The notes under the pieces: generated by a model | Seen by the model: the letters and a program-made list of their open reading frames with translations, nothing else | What the model was told of the DNA's origin: nothing | Database searches by the model: none | Position numbers and translations under genes: made by a program | In this document: positions 33,079-42,120 of the stretch, piece by piece | Numbering within the stretch: position 1 is the first letter of the stretch | Layout: each line of letters begins with the position of its first letter | Origin: Paractinoplanes polyasparticus | GTDB taxonomy: Bacteria; Actinomycetota; Actinomycetes; Mycobacteriales; Micromonosporaceae | DNA length: 64,000 nt | NCBI RefSeq assembly: GCF_019710575.1 | Contig: NZ_JAHWFK010000044.1 | Location: forward strand, 1 to 64,000 | Reading direction: 5' to 3'

Positions 33079-33113
33079 TAGACGGCCGCACGCCAAGGGT
33101 CAAGGGAGGCGCC

Positions 33114-33149
33114 GAAGCGCACCCCGGCCGGTGGCACGAGGTGCGCTTC
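33114..33149. terminator. Hairpin between crgA and etfD
   Basis: Nine-bp perfect arms GAAGCGCAC (33114-33122) and GTGCGCTTC (33141-33149) with an 18-base loop, downstream of crgA on its strand. No T-run, so it is a possible rather than certain terminator. Confidence 0.4.
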
Positions 33150-33195
33150 AAACGGGCAAAAGCCACCCTACCTGCGTAAACGCTGGTAAAAGCGG

Positions 33196-33459
33196 CTAAC
33201 GCCAGCGCGACAAGATGCCGAGCGACGCCACCATGCACCCGAAGCCGATCGCCAGGTTCCAGTACCGCAGCGACTCGACGGGGTACTGCTGGGACGACAG
33301 GTAGTACACGACCAGCCAGGCGATGCCGATCACGATCAGCGCGACCGCGCTGATCGGCAGCCACATCGGGCTGGGCTTCTTCGACGCCGCTGCTGCCGCC
33401 GGACGGATGTCCGTCGGCGGCGTGTAGACCTTCTTCTTGCGAACCTGGGACTTCGGCAC
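33196..33459 (-). CDS. crgA: Cell division protein CrgA
   Basis: An 87-residue protein with a basic N-terminus (MPKSQVRKKKVYTPP), then two transmembrane helices (about 32-52 and 66-83) separated by a short loop and ending SRWR. This is the CrgA signature. CrgA is a small divisome scaffold that contacts FtsZ and cell-wall synthases and is needed for coordinated growth and division. Start GTG 33459, AGGAGT six bases upstream. It lies near the elongation operon, as in other actinobacteria. Confidence 0.95.
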   Translation of the reverse strand: MPKSQVRKKKVYTPPTDIRPAAAAASKKPSPMWLPISAVALIVIGIAWLVVYYLSSQQYPVESLRYWNLAIGFGCMVASLGILSRWR

Positions 33460-33638
33460 GGTGGACTCCTGAAGGGCAACAAGTGGTGAACAACCCCACC
33501 GCTGAGCGGCTTCGGCGACCCCGAATGCTGCCCGTGGCGATTAATGTTCGACAGCTAGCGTAGTCAAGTCGGTGGGAACACCGGCACCCGCCGGGCTAGT
33601 AAAAATGTCCGGTGCGATTTTCGGGGGGAGTCGAGGAC

Positions 33639-34451
33639 GTGGAATACACCACCGGCACGCCCTCGTGGCGGCTCGTTCTGCGCCGCGCGTGGACGGGATT
33701 GCGGCCCGGCCGGCCGGCTCGCACCATGCGGGGCTGGACGGTCGTCACACCCCTGATCTTCCTGGCTGCGGGCCTGCTGTTCACGACCTCGGCCACCACC
33801 GCGGACGGCACGACACTGCGCGACGACCGCCGCCCCCAGCTCGCCCAGCTGATCGCCGACAAGCGCGTACGCCTCGACAACCGCGAGCAGACCGCGGCCG
33901 AACTCCGCTCAGCCGTCGATCAGGACACGGCCCGCCTGGCCGAGGTCGACGGTCCGGTCAAGCAAGCCCGCGAGGGCGCCGACAAGCTGCGGGCGCCCGC
34001 CGGCTTCACCGCGCTCCAGGGCCCCGGCCTCACCGTGACACTCGACGACTCCTCGCGCCGAAGCAACGATTTCGTGGCCGCCAACGCTCCCGACAATGAC
34101 GATCTTGTCGTCCACCAGGGTGATGTTCAGGCAGTGGTGAATGCTCTCTGGGCTGGTGGGGCCGAGGCAATGTCGATCATGGATGTCCGCGTGATCTCCA
34201 CCAGCGCTGTACGCTGTGTCGGCAACACGCTGCTCCTACACGGCCAGGTCTTCTCGCCACCGTTCCGGATCACGGCGATCGGCGAACCCACAGAGATGCA
34301 TCGCGCGTTGGAGTCCGCGGACGGAGTCCGCCAATTCAAGGATGCGGTCGCTGACTTCGGCCTGGGTTATCAGGAAACCGTCGAGAGGAACGTGACAGTG
34401 CGGGCGTACGACGGGTCGAGCGACCTCCGGTCCGCGCGGGTCACCGGCTGA
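33639..34451 (+). CDS. DUF881-family membrane protein
   Basis: A 270-residue protein: one transmembrane helix (about 36-57, VVTPLIFLAAGLLFTTSA), a coiled-coil stretch (about 70-115, LAQLIADKRVRLDNREQTAA), then the DUF881 domain (ALQGPGLTVTLDDS, DDLVVHQGDVQAVVNALWAGGAEAMSIMD, CVGNTLLLHGQVFSPPF). DUF881 proteins sit near the division genes in actinobacteria. Start GTG 33639 after GGGGGGAG. Its TGA overlaps the sortase ATG (TGATG). Confidence 0.9.
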   Translation: MEYTTGTPSWRLVLRRAWTGLRPGRPARTMRGWTVVTPLIFLAAGLLFTTSATTADGTTLRDDRRPQLAQLIADKRVRLDNREQTAAELRSAVDQDTARLAEVDGPVKQAREGADKLRAPAGFTALQGPGLTVTLDDSSRRSNDFVAANAPDNDDLVVHQGDVQAVVNALWAGGAEAMSIMDVRVISTSAVRCVGNTLLLHGQVFSPPFRITAIGEPTEMHRALESADGVRQFKDAVADFGLGYQETVERNVTVRAYDGSSDLRSARVTG

Positions 34452-36430
34452 TGGCCGCTCCGGACCAGCCGCCGGCCGGGCCCGGGTCGGGACGGCACCG
34501 CGCCCCCGACGCCGAGGCCCAGACCGCCTACATCCCGCGGATCACCGACGCGTCGCCCGACGGCGTGCCCGGCGGACCGCTCGCCCCTCCGATCGGCCTC
34601 GGCGGACAGCCGTCCCGGGCCGAGCAGAGCGCGCCCCCCACGCCCCCCATCAGCCCCGGCGCACAGCCGGCCCGGCCCGAGCCACCCACGCCCCCGCTCG
34701 TCCCTCCAGTCGGCTTCGGCGCACAGCCGGCCCCGCGTGAGCGGAGCGCGCCACCCACGTTGCCGCCGTCCGCCCCCTCGGCGGCCGAGACGGCCGTGCT
34801 GCGCACCGACGAAGAGGTGCAGCAGCGGATCGTCCGGGGCGCAGCCGCGGGTGGCGCGGTCCCGCGGGCCGCGCACTCCGAGCCCCGCCAGCCCGAGCGC
34901 AACGAGTTCGACTTCTTCGCCGCGGCCGAGGAACCGACCGCCCAGCCGCCCGCGGCCCCGCCGCAGCGCTACAACACCGCCTTCTCGGCTGCGCAGGCGC
35001 CCGCGGCCGGCCCACAGACGCCCTCAGGCAGCCCACAGGCCCCGAGCCGGTCGTTCGGCGACCCGCCCCAGGGTGGGTCGGGTTTCGGCGCCCCGGTCTC
35101 CCCCAGCCCTTCTCAGGGCTTCGGCGGCCCGGTGCCGCCCGGTTCCCCTCCGGGCTTCGGCGCCGCGGTCCCGCCCGGCCCGTCCCAGGGCTTCCGGCCC
35201 GCCGTGCCGCCCGCCACCGCTGGACACAATTCGGGCGGCTACCCCACGGGGCCGCACGGATACGGTGCCGACCAGGGCCGCCCCAGTGTCCCGATCAACC
35301 CCGGCGTCCCGATCAGTTCCGGTCAACCCGCCGCCGATGGCCCCGCAGACCCGCGCCTCGCGGGAACGCCCCAAGACCCACGCCTCGCGGGAACGCCGCA
35401 GGATCCGCGGGAGACGGCTGTCATCCGTACGTCCGACGCCCCCACCGGCCTGTTGCCGGCGATGAAGCGCTCCGACGAGCACCCGCCCCCCATCCAGGCC
35501 CCCACCGCGCTCCTCTCCGCGGTCCCCGGCCTCGCCGCCCAGTCCGCGAAGGCGAAAGCCGAGCCCGACGCCGCCCTCGGCGCCGCCTCGGTCTCCCCCG
35601 CGGCCCCGGGCTCACCGAGGCCTCCCGCAGCGGAGGAGCCCGTGCCGGAACAGCCGAAACGCGGCGAGAAGGTCGTCAAACTGCGACCCGAGCAGACCGG
35701 CGAGGGCTACAAGAGCGTCTACTCCGAGATGACCCGGCCCACCGTCGGCTCCCGCATCCGCGGCGCGATCCGCGTCTCCGGCGAGCTGATGATCACCTTC
35801 GGTCTGATCGTCCTGCTCTTCGCCGGCTACGAGGTGTTCGGCAACTCGGCCAAGGTGCAGGACGAGCAGAACGCGCTCAGCACCGAACTCGACGAGGTGT
35901 GGAACGACCCGACGGTCGGCCCGACCCCGTCGGCGGCCACCAAGGCGCCCGTGGCGCCCGGCAGCAACCTGGTCGGCCGTCTCTACATCCCCAAGCTCGA
36001 CAAGGAGTGGGTGGTTGTCGACGGCGTGCAGCCCGACGACATCCGCTACGCGCCCGGTCACTACCCCGACTCGGCCAAGCCGGGTCAGGTCGGCAACTTC
36101 TCGGTGGCCGGCCACCGGATCAAGAAGATCTTCTGGCGGCTCGACGAGCTCAAGTCGGGCGACGTGATCGGCGTGGAGACCCGTTCCAACTGGTACGTCT
36201 ACCGCGTCTACACGAGCCAGGTCGTCAAGCCCAGCGCGGTCGAGGTGGTCGCCCCCGTGCCCGGCAGGCCCAAGGCCAAGCCGACGAAGTCGCTGCTCAC
36301 GCTGACCACCTGTAACCCGAAGTACAACAACTACGAGCGGCTCATCGTGCACGCCGAGCTGGTCTCGACCACCAAGCGTGACCAGAAGCTGCCCAACGCC
36401 GGCATGCCGGCCGAAGTGAAGGGGGCCTGA
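34451..36430 (+). CDS. Class E sortase with long Pro-rich N-terminal extension
   Basis: A 659-residue protein. Residues 1-440 are disordered and Pro/Ala/Gly-rich, one transmembrane helix follows (about 446-465), and the C-terminal third is a sortase domain. Catalytic residues are visible: H555 (SVAGHR), C621 (LTTCNP) and R630 (YERLIVHA). Class E sortases of actinobacteria recognise LAXTG signals and anchor surface proteins such as long chaplins. The long cytoplasmic N-terminal extension is unusual for a sortase. It is second in an operon DUF881-sortase-small protein-trpG. Confidence 0.92.
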   Translation: MAAPDQPPAGPGSGRHRAPDAEAQTAYIPRITDASPDGVPGGPLAPPIGLGGQPSRAEQSAPPTPPISPGAQPARPEPPTPPLVPPVGFGAQPAPRERSAPPTLPPSAPSAAETAVLRTDEEVQQRIVRGAAAGGAVPRAAHSEPRQPERNEFDFFAAAEEPTAQPPAAPPQRYNTAFSAAQAPAAGPQTPSGSPQAPSRSFGDPPQGGSGFGAPVSPSPSQGFGGPVPPGSPPGFGAAVPPGPSQGFRPAVPPATAGHNSGGYPTGPHGYGADQGRPSVPINPGVPISSGQPAADGPADPRLAGTPQDPRLAGTPQDPRETAVIRTSDAPTGLLPAMKRSDEHPPPIQAPTALLSAVPGLAAQSAKAKAEPDAALGAASVSPAAPGSPRPPAAEEPVPEQPKRGEKVVKLRPEQTGEGYKSVYSEMTRPTVGSRIRGAIRVSGELMITFGLIVLLFAGYEVFGNSAKVQDEQNALSTELDEVWNDPTVGPTPSAATKAPVAPGSNLVGRLYIPKLDKEWVVVDGVQPDDIRYAPGHYPDSAKPGQVGNFSVAGHRIKKIFWRLDELKSGDVIGVETRSNWYVYRVYTSQVVKPSAVEVVAPVPGRPKAKPTKSLLTLTTCNPKYNNYERLIVHAELVSTTKRDQKLPNAGMPAEVKGA

Positions 36431-36433
36431 CCC

Positions 36434-36730
36434 ATGTACGCCTGGATCTGGCGCAAGCTCCCGTTCGGCTTCTGGGGCAAGCTCACCGGCTCGCTGGGTT
36501 TGCTGGCGGCCACGACCGCCCTGCTCTGGTACGTGGTCTTCCCCTGGGCCACCCCGCTGCTGCCGTTCGACGACGTGCAGGTCGGCACGGGCACCGAGCA
36601 GCAGGGCCCGGCCGGCAACGACTCGGATGTGACCGTTCCCGGCGACCCCGACCACGAGGCGCCCGAGGACATCCCGTACAGCACCGAGTCGAACCAGCCC
36701 CACCCCTCAGAAGGCATTCCCGGTGAGTGA
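36434..36730 (+). CDS. Small single-pass membrane protein of the sortase operon
   Basis: A 98-residue protein with one transmembrane helix (about 17-37, LTGSLGLLAATTALLWYVVF) and an acidic Pro-rich outer tail. It starts three bases after the sortase stop and ends eight bases into the trpG frame. Similar small proteins lie between sortase E and trpG/pabA in related genomes. Function unknown; a sortase partner is a reasonable guess. Confidence 0.85.
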   Translation: MYAWIWRKLPFGFWGKLTGSLGLLAATTALLWYVVFPWATPLLPFDDVQVGTGTEQQGPAGNDSDVTVPGDPDHEAPEDIPYSTESNQPHPSEGIPGE

Positions 36731-37382
36731 CATGCGCATCCTGGTCATCGACAACTACGACTCGTTCGTCTTCAACCTGGTGCAGTATCTGGGCCAGCTC
36801 GGCGCCGAGTGCGAGGTGCGGCGCAACGACGAGATCGACGTGTCCGACGTCGGCACGTTCGGCGCCGCGGGCATCCTGCTCTCGCCCGGCCCGGGCACGC
36901 CGGAGCGCGCCGGCATCATGATGGACGTCATCCGGGCGTACGCCGGGAAGGTGCCGATGTTCGGCGTCTGCCTCGGTCATCAGGCGATCGGCGCGGCGTT
37001 CGGGGCCACCGTGACCCGCGCTCCCGAGTTGCTGCACGGCAAGACCTCCGAGGTGCATCACGACGGTGCAGGTGTGCTGGCCGGGCTGCCCGAGCCGTTC
37101 ACCGCCACCCGCTACCACTCGCTGGCGGTCCTGCCCGAGACCCTGCCGGCCGAGATCGAGGTGACCGGGCGGACGGAATCGGGCGTGGTGATGGCGATGC
37201 GCCACCGCGAGCTGCCGATCGAGGGCGTGCAGTTCCACCCCGAGTCGGTGCTCACCGAGGGCGGCCACACCATGCTGGCCAACTGGCTCGCCTCGTGCGG
37301 CCTGCCCGAAGCGCTCGAGAAGGCGCCCCCGCTGGCCGCCGAGGTCGAGACCCGTCGCCGGGCTGCCTTCGCCACCACCTAG
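36723..37382 (+). CDS. Anthranilate/para-aminobenzoate synthase component II (glutamine amidotransferase)
   Basis: A 219-residue class I glutamine amidotransferase. The catalytic triad is visible: nucleophile C83 (FGVCLGHQAIG), H172 and E174 (VQFHPES). It supplies ammonia for chorismate amination in tryptophan or folate synthesis; trpG and pabA cannot be told apart here, and many bacteria use one amphibolic protein. GTG 36723 follows AGAAGG; ATG 36732 is an alternative. In mycobacteria the same gene (trpG/pabA) sits beside pknB, as here. Confidence 0.93.
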   Translation: MSDMRILVIDNYDSFVFNLVQYLGQLGAECEVRRNDEIDVSDVGTFGAAGILLSPGPGTPERAGIMMDVIRAYAGKVPMFGVCLGHQAIGAAFGATVTRAPELLHGKTSEVHHDGAGVLAGLPEPFTATRYHSLAVLPETLPAEIEVTGRTESGVVMAMRHRELPIEGVQFHPESVLTEGGHTMLANWLASCGLPEALEKAPPLAAEVETRRRAAFATT

Positions 37383-37390
37383 ATCACAAA

Positions 37391-37421
37391 AAACGGCCCG
37401 CCTTCACGGCGGGCCGTTTCT
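37391..37421. terminator. Bidirectional intrinsic terminator
   Basis: A 12-bp stem (37391-37402 with 37408-37419), loop TTCAC, with A-run on the left and TTTC on the right. It separates convergent trpG/pabA and pknB. Confidence 0.92.
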
Positions 37422-37430
37422 CGTTTCCGC

Positions 37431-39284
37431 TCAGATGCCGGTGTCGTCCCGCCGGACCGCGTTGATCGAGTTGCCGATCAAACCGTTCGCGCCCGTGCCA
37501 CCGCCGTCGCCGTTCCCGGGCGTCTCCGTCTGGGTGGGATCGGTGGGATCGGTGCCGGGGTCGTCGGGCTCGGCGACGACCGACAGGGTCACCCGGTCGC
37601 CCTTTTCGGCCGTTGTGTTCGCCTTGGGCGTCTGCTCGATCACGGTGCCCGGTTCGCCGTTCGGGTCCTGCACGTCGACCGTGTTCACGTTGAACTGCCC
37701 GGCGTTCTCGAGGACGCCTTGCGCGTTGGCCAGGCTCTTGCCGACCACGTCCGGCACCTTGACCAGGCGGCCGTTGGACACCTTGATGGTGATCTCGGTG
37801 CCCGGGTCGACCTCGCGGCCTTCCTTCTCGACCTCGACGACGATGCCGGCCTGCTTGAGGCTGTCAACCTCCTGCGGGTCGACCTTGAAGCCGAGGCCAC
37901 GCAGCTGGGTCTGGGCGCTCTCCCGGGTCGAGCCGACCAGGTTGGGCACCTCGACCTTGTCGGGCTTCTGGCAGAGCTGGTAGCTGACCGGGTCGTTCGC
38001 GCCGACGGTGGCGCCCTTGCCCGGCTCCTGCTTGACGACAGTGCCCTTGCAGTCCGATCGGAACTCGGGTGCGTCCGACGAGGAGTTGGTTATGCCCGCC
38101 GCCTGCAGAGCCTTCACCGCTTCGGCGTTCGTCATGCCCACAAGATCGGGCATTTCGTGGGTCACCGGGGCGGAGCTGGGGGTGTCGCCGCTGGCGTTGT
38201 TGTTGTTCTTGTTGCCGCGTTCCTGCATGAGCGCGACGCCGAGCACCACCACGACCAGAACGCCGAGCGCGGCCAGGGCCGCCCACACCCACGAGGACGA
38301 CCGCCGTTCCGGCTGCCGCGGCGGGCCACCGACAGGTCGCTGCATGGTCGTCGCGGACTGCGGCTGCCACTGCCGCTGCGTCGCGCCCTGCATCGCCATC
38401 GTCTCGGCCTGTGACATCACCGGCTCGGCCAGCACAGGCCGGCCGGCAACCGCCCGCAGTGCGTCGGCCCGCATCTCCTGCGCGCTTTGGTAGCGGTTGA
38501 CCGGGTTCTTGGCGAGCGCCTTGAGCACGATGGCGTCGACGTCGGCCGGAACACCGGGAACGATGTCGCTGGGCGCCTTGGGCTCTTCCCGTACGTGCTG
38601 GTAGGCGACGCTGACCGGGCTGTCGCCGACGAACGGCGGGTTGCCGACCAGCAGCTCGAAGAGCACGCACCCGGCGGCGTACACATCGGAGCGGGCGTCG
38701 ACCGACTCGCCGCGGGCCTGCTCGGGCGAGAGGTACTGCGCCGTGCCGATGACCGCGCTGGTCTGCGTCATGGTGGTGGCGCCGCTGGCCAGGGCCCGGG
38801 CGATGCCGAAGTCCATGACCTTGACCTGGCCGTTCTGCGTGATCATCACGTTGCCGGGCTTGATGTCCCGGTGGATGATCCCGTGCCGGTGGCTGAACTC
38901 CAGGGCGGCGCAGATGTCGGCGATGTATTCGAGGGCCTGGCGGGTCGGGAGCCGCTGTTCCTGGGCCAGCACCTCTTTGAGGGTCTGCCCGTTCACGAAC
39001 TCCATCACGATGAACGGCTGCTTCTCGCCGGTCGACGAGATCTCCTCGCCGGTGTCGTAGACAGCAACGATAGCGGGGTGGTTGAGGGCGGCCGAGTTCT
39101 GTGCCTCCCGGCGGAAGCGCTCCTGGAACGTGGCATCACGGGCCAGGTCGGTCCGCAACATCTTGATCGCTACGTCACGGCCGAGGCGGAGGTCGCGTCC
39201 GCGGTGCACCTCGGCCATGCCGCCGTAGCCCAGGAGCTCGCCGACCTGATACCTGCCACCGAGCAGGCGGGCCTGCGCCGTCAT
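37431..39284 (-). CDS. pknB: Serine/threonine kinase PknB with three PASTA domains
   Basis: A 617-residue receptor kinase. The kinase domain spans residues 1-280: Gly loop GYGGMA (19-24), Lys K41 (VAIKML), HRDIKPGN with catalytic D140, DFGIA and the APE-equivalent SPEQARG. One transmembrane helix (about 332-352) is followed by three PASTA repeats (HEMPDLVGMTNAEAV..., VEVPNLVGSTRES..., VKVPDVVGKSLANAQ...) that sense peptidoglycan fragments. It has three PASTA domains where M. tuberculosis PknB has four. The start overlaps the pknA end by four bases. Confidence 0.97.
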   Translation of the reverse strand: MTAQARLLGGRYQVGELLGYGGMAEVHRGRDLRLGRDVAIKMLRTDLARDATFQERFRREAQNSAALNHPAIVAVYDTGEEISSTGEKQPFIVMEFVNGQTLKEVLAQEQRLPTRQALEYIADICAALEFSHRHGIIHRDIKPGNVMITQNGQVKVMDFGIARALASGATTMTQTSAVIGTAQYLSPEQARGESVDARSDVYAAGCVLFELLVGNPPFVGDSPVSVAYQHVREEPKAPSDIVPGVPADVDAIVLKALAKNPVNRYQSAQEMRADALRAVAGRPVLAEPVMSQAETMAMQGATQRQWQPQSATTMQRPVGGPPRQPERRSSSWVWAALAALGVLVVVVLGVALMQERGNKNNNNASGDTPSSAPVTHEMPDLVGMTNAEAVKALQAAGITNSSSDAPEFRSDCKGTVVKQEPGKGATVGANDPVSYQLCQKPDKVEVPNLVGSTRESAQTQLRGLGFKVDPQEVDSLKQAGIVVEVEKEGREVDPGTEITIKVSNGRLVKVPDVVGKSLANAQGVLENAGQFNVNTVDVQDPNGEPGTVIEQTPKANTTAEKGDRVTLSVVAEPDDPGTDPTDPTQTETPGNGDGGGTGANGLIGNSINAVRRDDTGI

Positions 39285-40621
39285 AGCGTCTGTCGTCCTT
39301 CGTTAGCTCTTGTCCAGCCGGGGTTCGCGCCCGCCTGCGTGGTTGGACGGTTCGACGCCACCGATGGATCCCCACCGGTCACGCCCGTGTGGACGACGGT
39401 CACGCCGGCCGGCGTGCCGCTCGCGTTCTGGCCCTGCTTGTAGAGGAACGAGATCACCCCGGCACACAGCAGGACCAGCAGCGCCAGCACAACAGCCAGC
39501 ACGATCAGGACCTGCCGCCCGCCCGAACTCTGCGGCTTGGCGGCCGGCGTCGCCGGTGATTGATACGGCTGACGGTAGGCCTGCGGTTGAACCGGTTTGT
39601 GAACGGGTTGCGCGGCGGGCGGTCCGGAAGGCACGGAAGCGGCGCCGCGCGCGCCCGAGACGGGACGCGGAACCGGAGGGTACGGGGGACGACCAGCGGC
39701 CGGCGAGCCGGGCGTGGGCGCGCCGCTCGACGGGTAACCGGTCGGTTGACTGGCCGGGCCGGACGCTCGGACGGTCTGACCGGCCGGCTGCGATGCCGTG
39801 TTGGCCAGCGACGCGGCGGCCTGCCGGGCGATGGCAGCCAGGGCCGAGGCTGAGGGCCAGCGCGCATTCGGGTCTTTGGCCAGAGCGCGGTCCACGATCA
39901 CGCGCACCTGGGGCGGGATGTCGCCGGGCAGCGGGCGCGGCGTCTCACGCACGTGCTTCATGGCGATTTCCATCGGGGTGGCGCCGTCGAACGGCCGGTG
40001 GCCGGACAGGCACTGGTAGGCGACCACGCCGAGGGCGTACACGTCGGAGGCGGGCGTCGCGACCGCGCCCGAGGCCTGTTCGGGCGAGATGTAGGACGCC
40101 GTGCCGAGCACCGAGCCGGCCACGGTGAGCTGACCCACCAGGGCCGAGCGGGCGATGCCGAAGTCGGTCAGCACCAGCGTGCCGTTGGGGCGGACGAGCA
40201 GGTTGCCGGGCTTCACGTCGCGGTGCACGATGCCGTTCGCGTGCGCGGCCTGCAGCGCGTCGGCGGCCTGGGCGATCAGCGCCATCGTGCGGGCCGGGGT
40301 CAGCCGGCCGACCCGGCTCAGCGTGCGGGACAGGGCGTCGCCCTCGACGTACTCCATGACCAGGAACGCGAGTTGCTGGTCGCTGCCGTAGTCGTAGACG
40401 TCGACGACCCCGGGGTGGTTGATCGTGGCCATGGTGCGGGCCTCGCCCCGGAACCGCTCGGCGAAGCCGGGCTCGTCGAGCAGCGCGGGCAGCAGGATCT
40501 TGACAGCGACCGTCCGGCCCAGCACCTCGTCGGTGCCGCGCCAGACATCGCCCATCCCACCGCCGGCAATCCGCTCGTCGAGGCGGTACCGGCCGCCGAG
40601 GGTCACCCCAGGGCTGATCAT
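39281..40621 (-). CDS. pknA: Serine/threonine kinase PknA
   Basis: A 446-residue kinase: Gly loop AGGGMG (19-24), K41 (VAVKIL), IVHRDVKPGN and TDFGIARS, SPEQASG. A long Pro/Ala/Gln linker follows, then a transmembrane helix (about 366-388) and a short outer tail without PASTA domains, as in PknA. It phosphorylates cell-shape and division proteins with PknB. The start is ATG 40621; the upstream frame extension is ignored because pbpA ends two bases before (TGAGCATG). Confidence 0.96.
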   Translation of the reverse strand: MISPGVTLGGRYRLDERIAGGGMGDVWRGTDEVLGRTVAVKILLPALLDEPGFAERFRGEARTMATINHPGVVDVYDYGSDQQLAFLVMEYVEGDALSRTLSRVGRLTPARTMALIAQAADALQAAHANGIVHRDVKPGNLLVRPNGTLVLTDFGIARSALVGQLTVAGSVLGTASYISPEQASGAVATPASDVYALGVVAYQCLSGHRPFDGATPMEIAMKHVRETPRPLPGDIPPQVRVIVDRALAKDPNARWPSASALAAIARQAAASLANTASQPAGQTVRASGPASQPTGYPSSGAPTPGSPAAGRPPYPPVPRPVSGARGAASVPSGPPAAQPVHKPVQPQAYRQPYQSPATPAAKPQSSGGRQVLIVLAVVLALLVLLCAGVISFLYKQGQNASGTPAGVTVVHTGVTGGDPSVASNRPTTQAGANPGWTRANEGRQTL

Positions 40622-40623
40622 GC

Positions 40624-42120
40624 TCAGTCCCCTCCCTGACCCGCCGCGGCCTTCATGATGAGCCCGGCGATGCGGGCAGCCTCGGCGCTCGCGTGGCCAC
40701 CGGGCACGTTCTCCAGCATGACGCACACCGCGGAAACCGGATCGCCCTTGTCGTTGTAGGCGAAGCCGATGAACCAGCCGTGCGGGTCGGCCCCCTCGGC
40801 GTTCTGCGCGGTGCCGGTCTTGCCGCCGACCTCCATGCCGTCGATCCGCGCCCGCTTGCCGGTGCCGTTCTCGACGACGCTGACCATCATGTCCTTGAGG
40901 TCGCCGGCGACCTGGCCGTTGATCGGCGTCCGCAGCGTCTTCGGGTCGGCCGTGTAGATCGTCCGGAGATCCGGGCTGGTGAGCTTCTGCACCAGGTAGG
41001 GGCGCATCTGCTTGCCGCCGTTGGCCACCGTGGCGGCGATCAGCGCGCCCTGCAGCGGCGTCATCCGGACGTCGCGCTGGCCGAGCGACGACTGGGCCAG
41101 CGCGCCCTTGTCGACACCACCGTCCGGGTTGGCGGCCTTGCCGGTGTCACTCATCGCGACCGGCAGGCCCCCACCCTCGAGGTTGCCGACGGTCAGCTGG
41201 TCGTCTTCGAAGCCGAACGCCTTGGCCGCGCCGAACACCTTGTCGCGGCCGAGCTTCACGCCGAGCCGGGCGTAGCCGGTGTTGCAGCTGGTGGTCAGCG
41301 CGTCCTTCAGATCGATCTGGCTACCAGGGCAAACTTCGTCTTCGGAGTTGTTGATGACTGCGCCGCTCTCGCGGTATTCGCGCCCTGCTTCGATCTCGGT
41401 CTCGGTTGTATAACCGTTTTGGAGGGCGGCCGCCGAGACGATCACCTTGAAGACCGAACCCGGCGGCTTGGTCTCGGCCGTCGCCCGGTTCAGCAGGGGC
41501 TGGTCGGGGTCTTTGTTGAGCTTGCTGTACGCCGCTGACGCCGCCTTCTCGTCGTGCGTGACCAGCGTGTTCGGGTCGAAGCTGGGCATCGAGACCATGG
41601 CCTGCACGGCGCCCGTACGCGGGTCGATCGCGATCGCAGCGCCCTTGTCGACCCCGCGCTCGTTGTCGACGAGCTCCTTCCAGGCCTTCTCCTGCGCCTT
41701 GGTGTTGATCGTCAGCAGCACGTTGCCGCCACCGGTGTTGTTCCCGGTGAACATGTCCTTGACCCGGTCGGCGAAGAGCTTGTCGCTCTCACCGGAGAGG
41801 AAGTCGTTCTCGGCGTTCTCGATGCCGGTCGCGGCCAGGCCGACGGGCCGGTAACCGAGGACCGGCGCGTAAACCTCTTTGCGGGGGTAGACACGCAGGT
41901 ACTTCAGCGCGTCGTCGGTGACCTTGTTGGTCGCCACCCCGGTGCCACCGGCCTCGATGATGCCGCGGGGCCGCTCGTACTGCGCGACCACCACCCGGCG
42001 GTTGTAGTCGTTGGTGCGGTAGTCGTCCGCCTTGTAAGCCTGAACCCAGTTGAGATTCGCGAAGAGCAGGGCGAACAGGACGAGGATGACCACGCCGGCC
42101 CGTCGAAGGGGTGCGTTCAC
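40624..42120 (-). CDS. pbpA: Penicillin-binding protein PbpA (transpeptidase)
   Basis: A 498-residue class B penicillin-binding protein with an N-terminal membrane anchor (about 9-27). Transpeptidase motifs: SxxK at S222-K225 (PPGSVFK), SxN as S278-C279-N280 (TTSCN) and KTG at K434-G436 (GGKTGTAQ). It cross-links peptidoglycan with its partner RodA. The start overlaps the rodA stop by four bases. Confidence 0.97.
   Translation of the reverse strand: MNAPLRRAGVVILVLFALLFANLNWVQAYKADDYRTNDYNRRVVVAQYERPRGIIEAGGTGVATNKVTDDALKYLRVYPRKEVYAPVLGYRPVGLAATGIENAENDFLSGESDKLFADRVKDMFTGNNTGGGNVLLTINTKAQEKAWKELVDNERGVDKGAAIAIDPRTGAVQAMVSMPSFDPNTLVTHDEKAASAAYSKLNKDPDQPLLNRATAETKPPGSVFKVIVSAAALQNGYTTETEIEAGREYRESGAVINNSEDEVCPGSQIDLKDALTTSCNTGYARLGVKLGRDKVFGAAKAFGFEDDQLTVGNLEGGGLPVAMSDTGKAANPDGGVDKGALAQSSLGQRDVRMTPLQGALIAATVANGGKQMRPYLVQKLTSPDLRTIYTADPKTLRTPINGQVAGDLKDMMVSVVENGTGKRARIDGMEVGGKTGTAQNAEGADPHGWFIGFAYNDKGDPVSAVCVMLENVPGGHASAEAARIAGLIMKAAAGQGGD

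Noticed and set aside
31196..33199. 667-codon plus-strand frame
   Set aside because: Antisense to etfD, whose two ferredoxin-type Cys clusters establish the coding strand.
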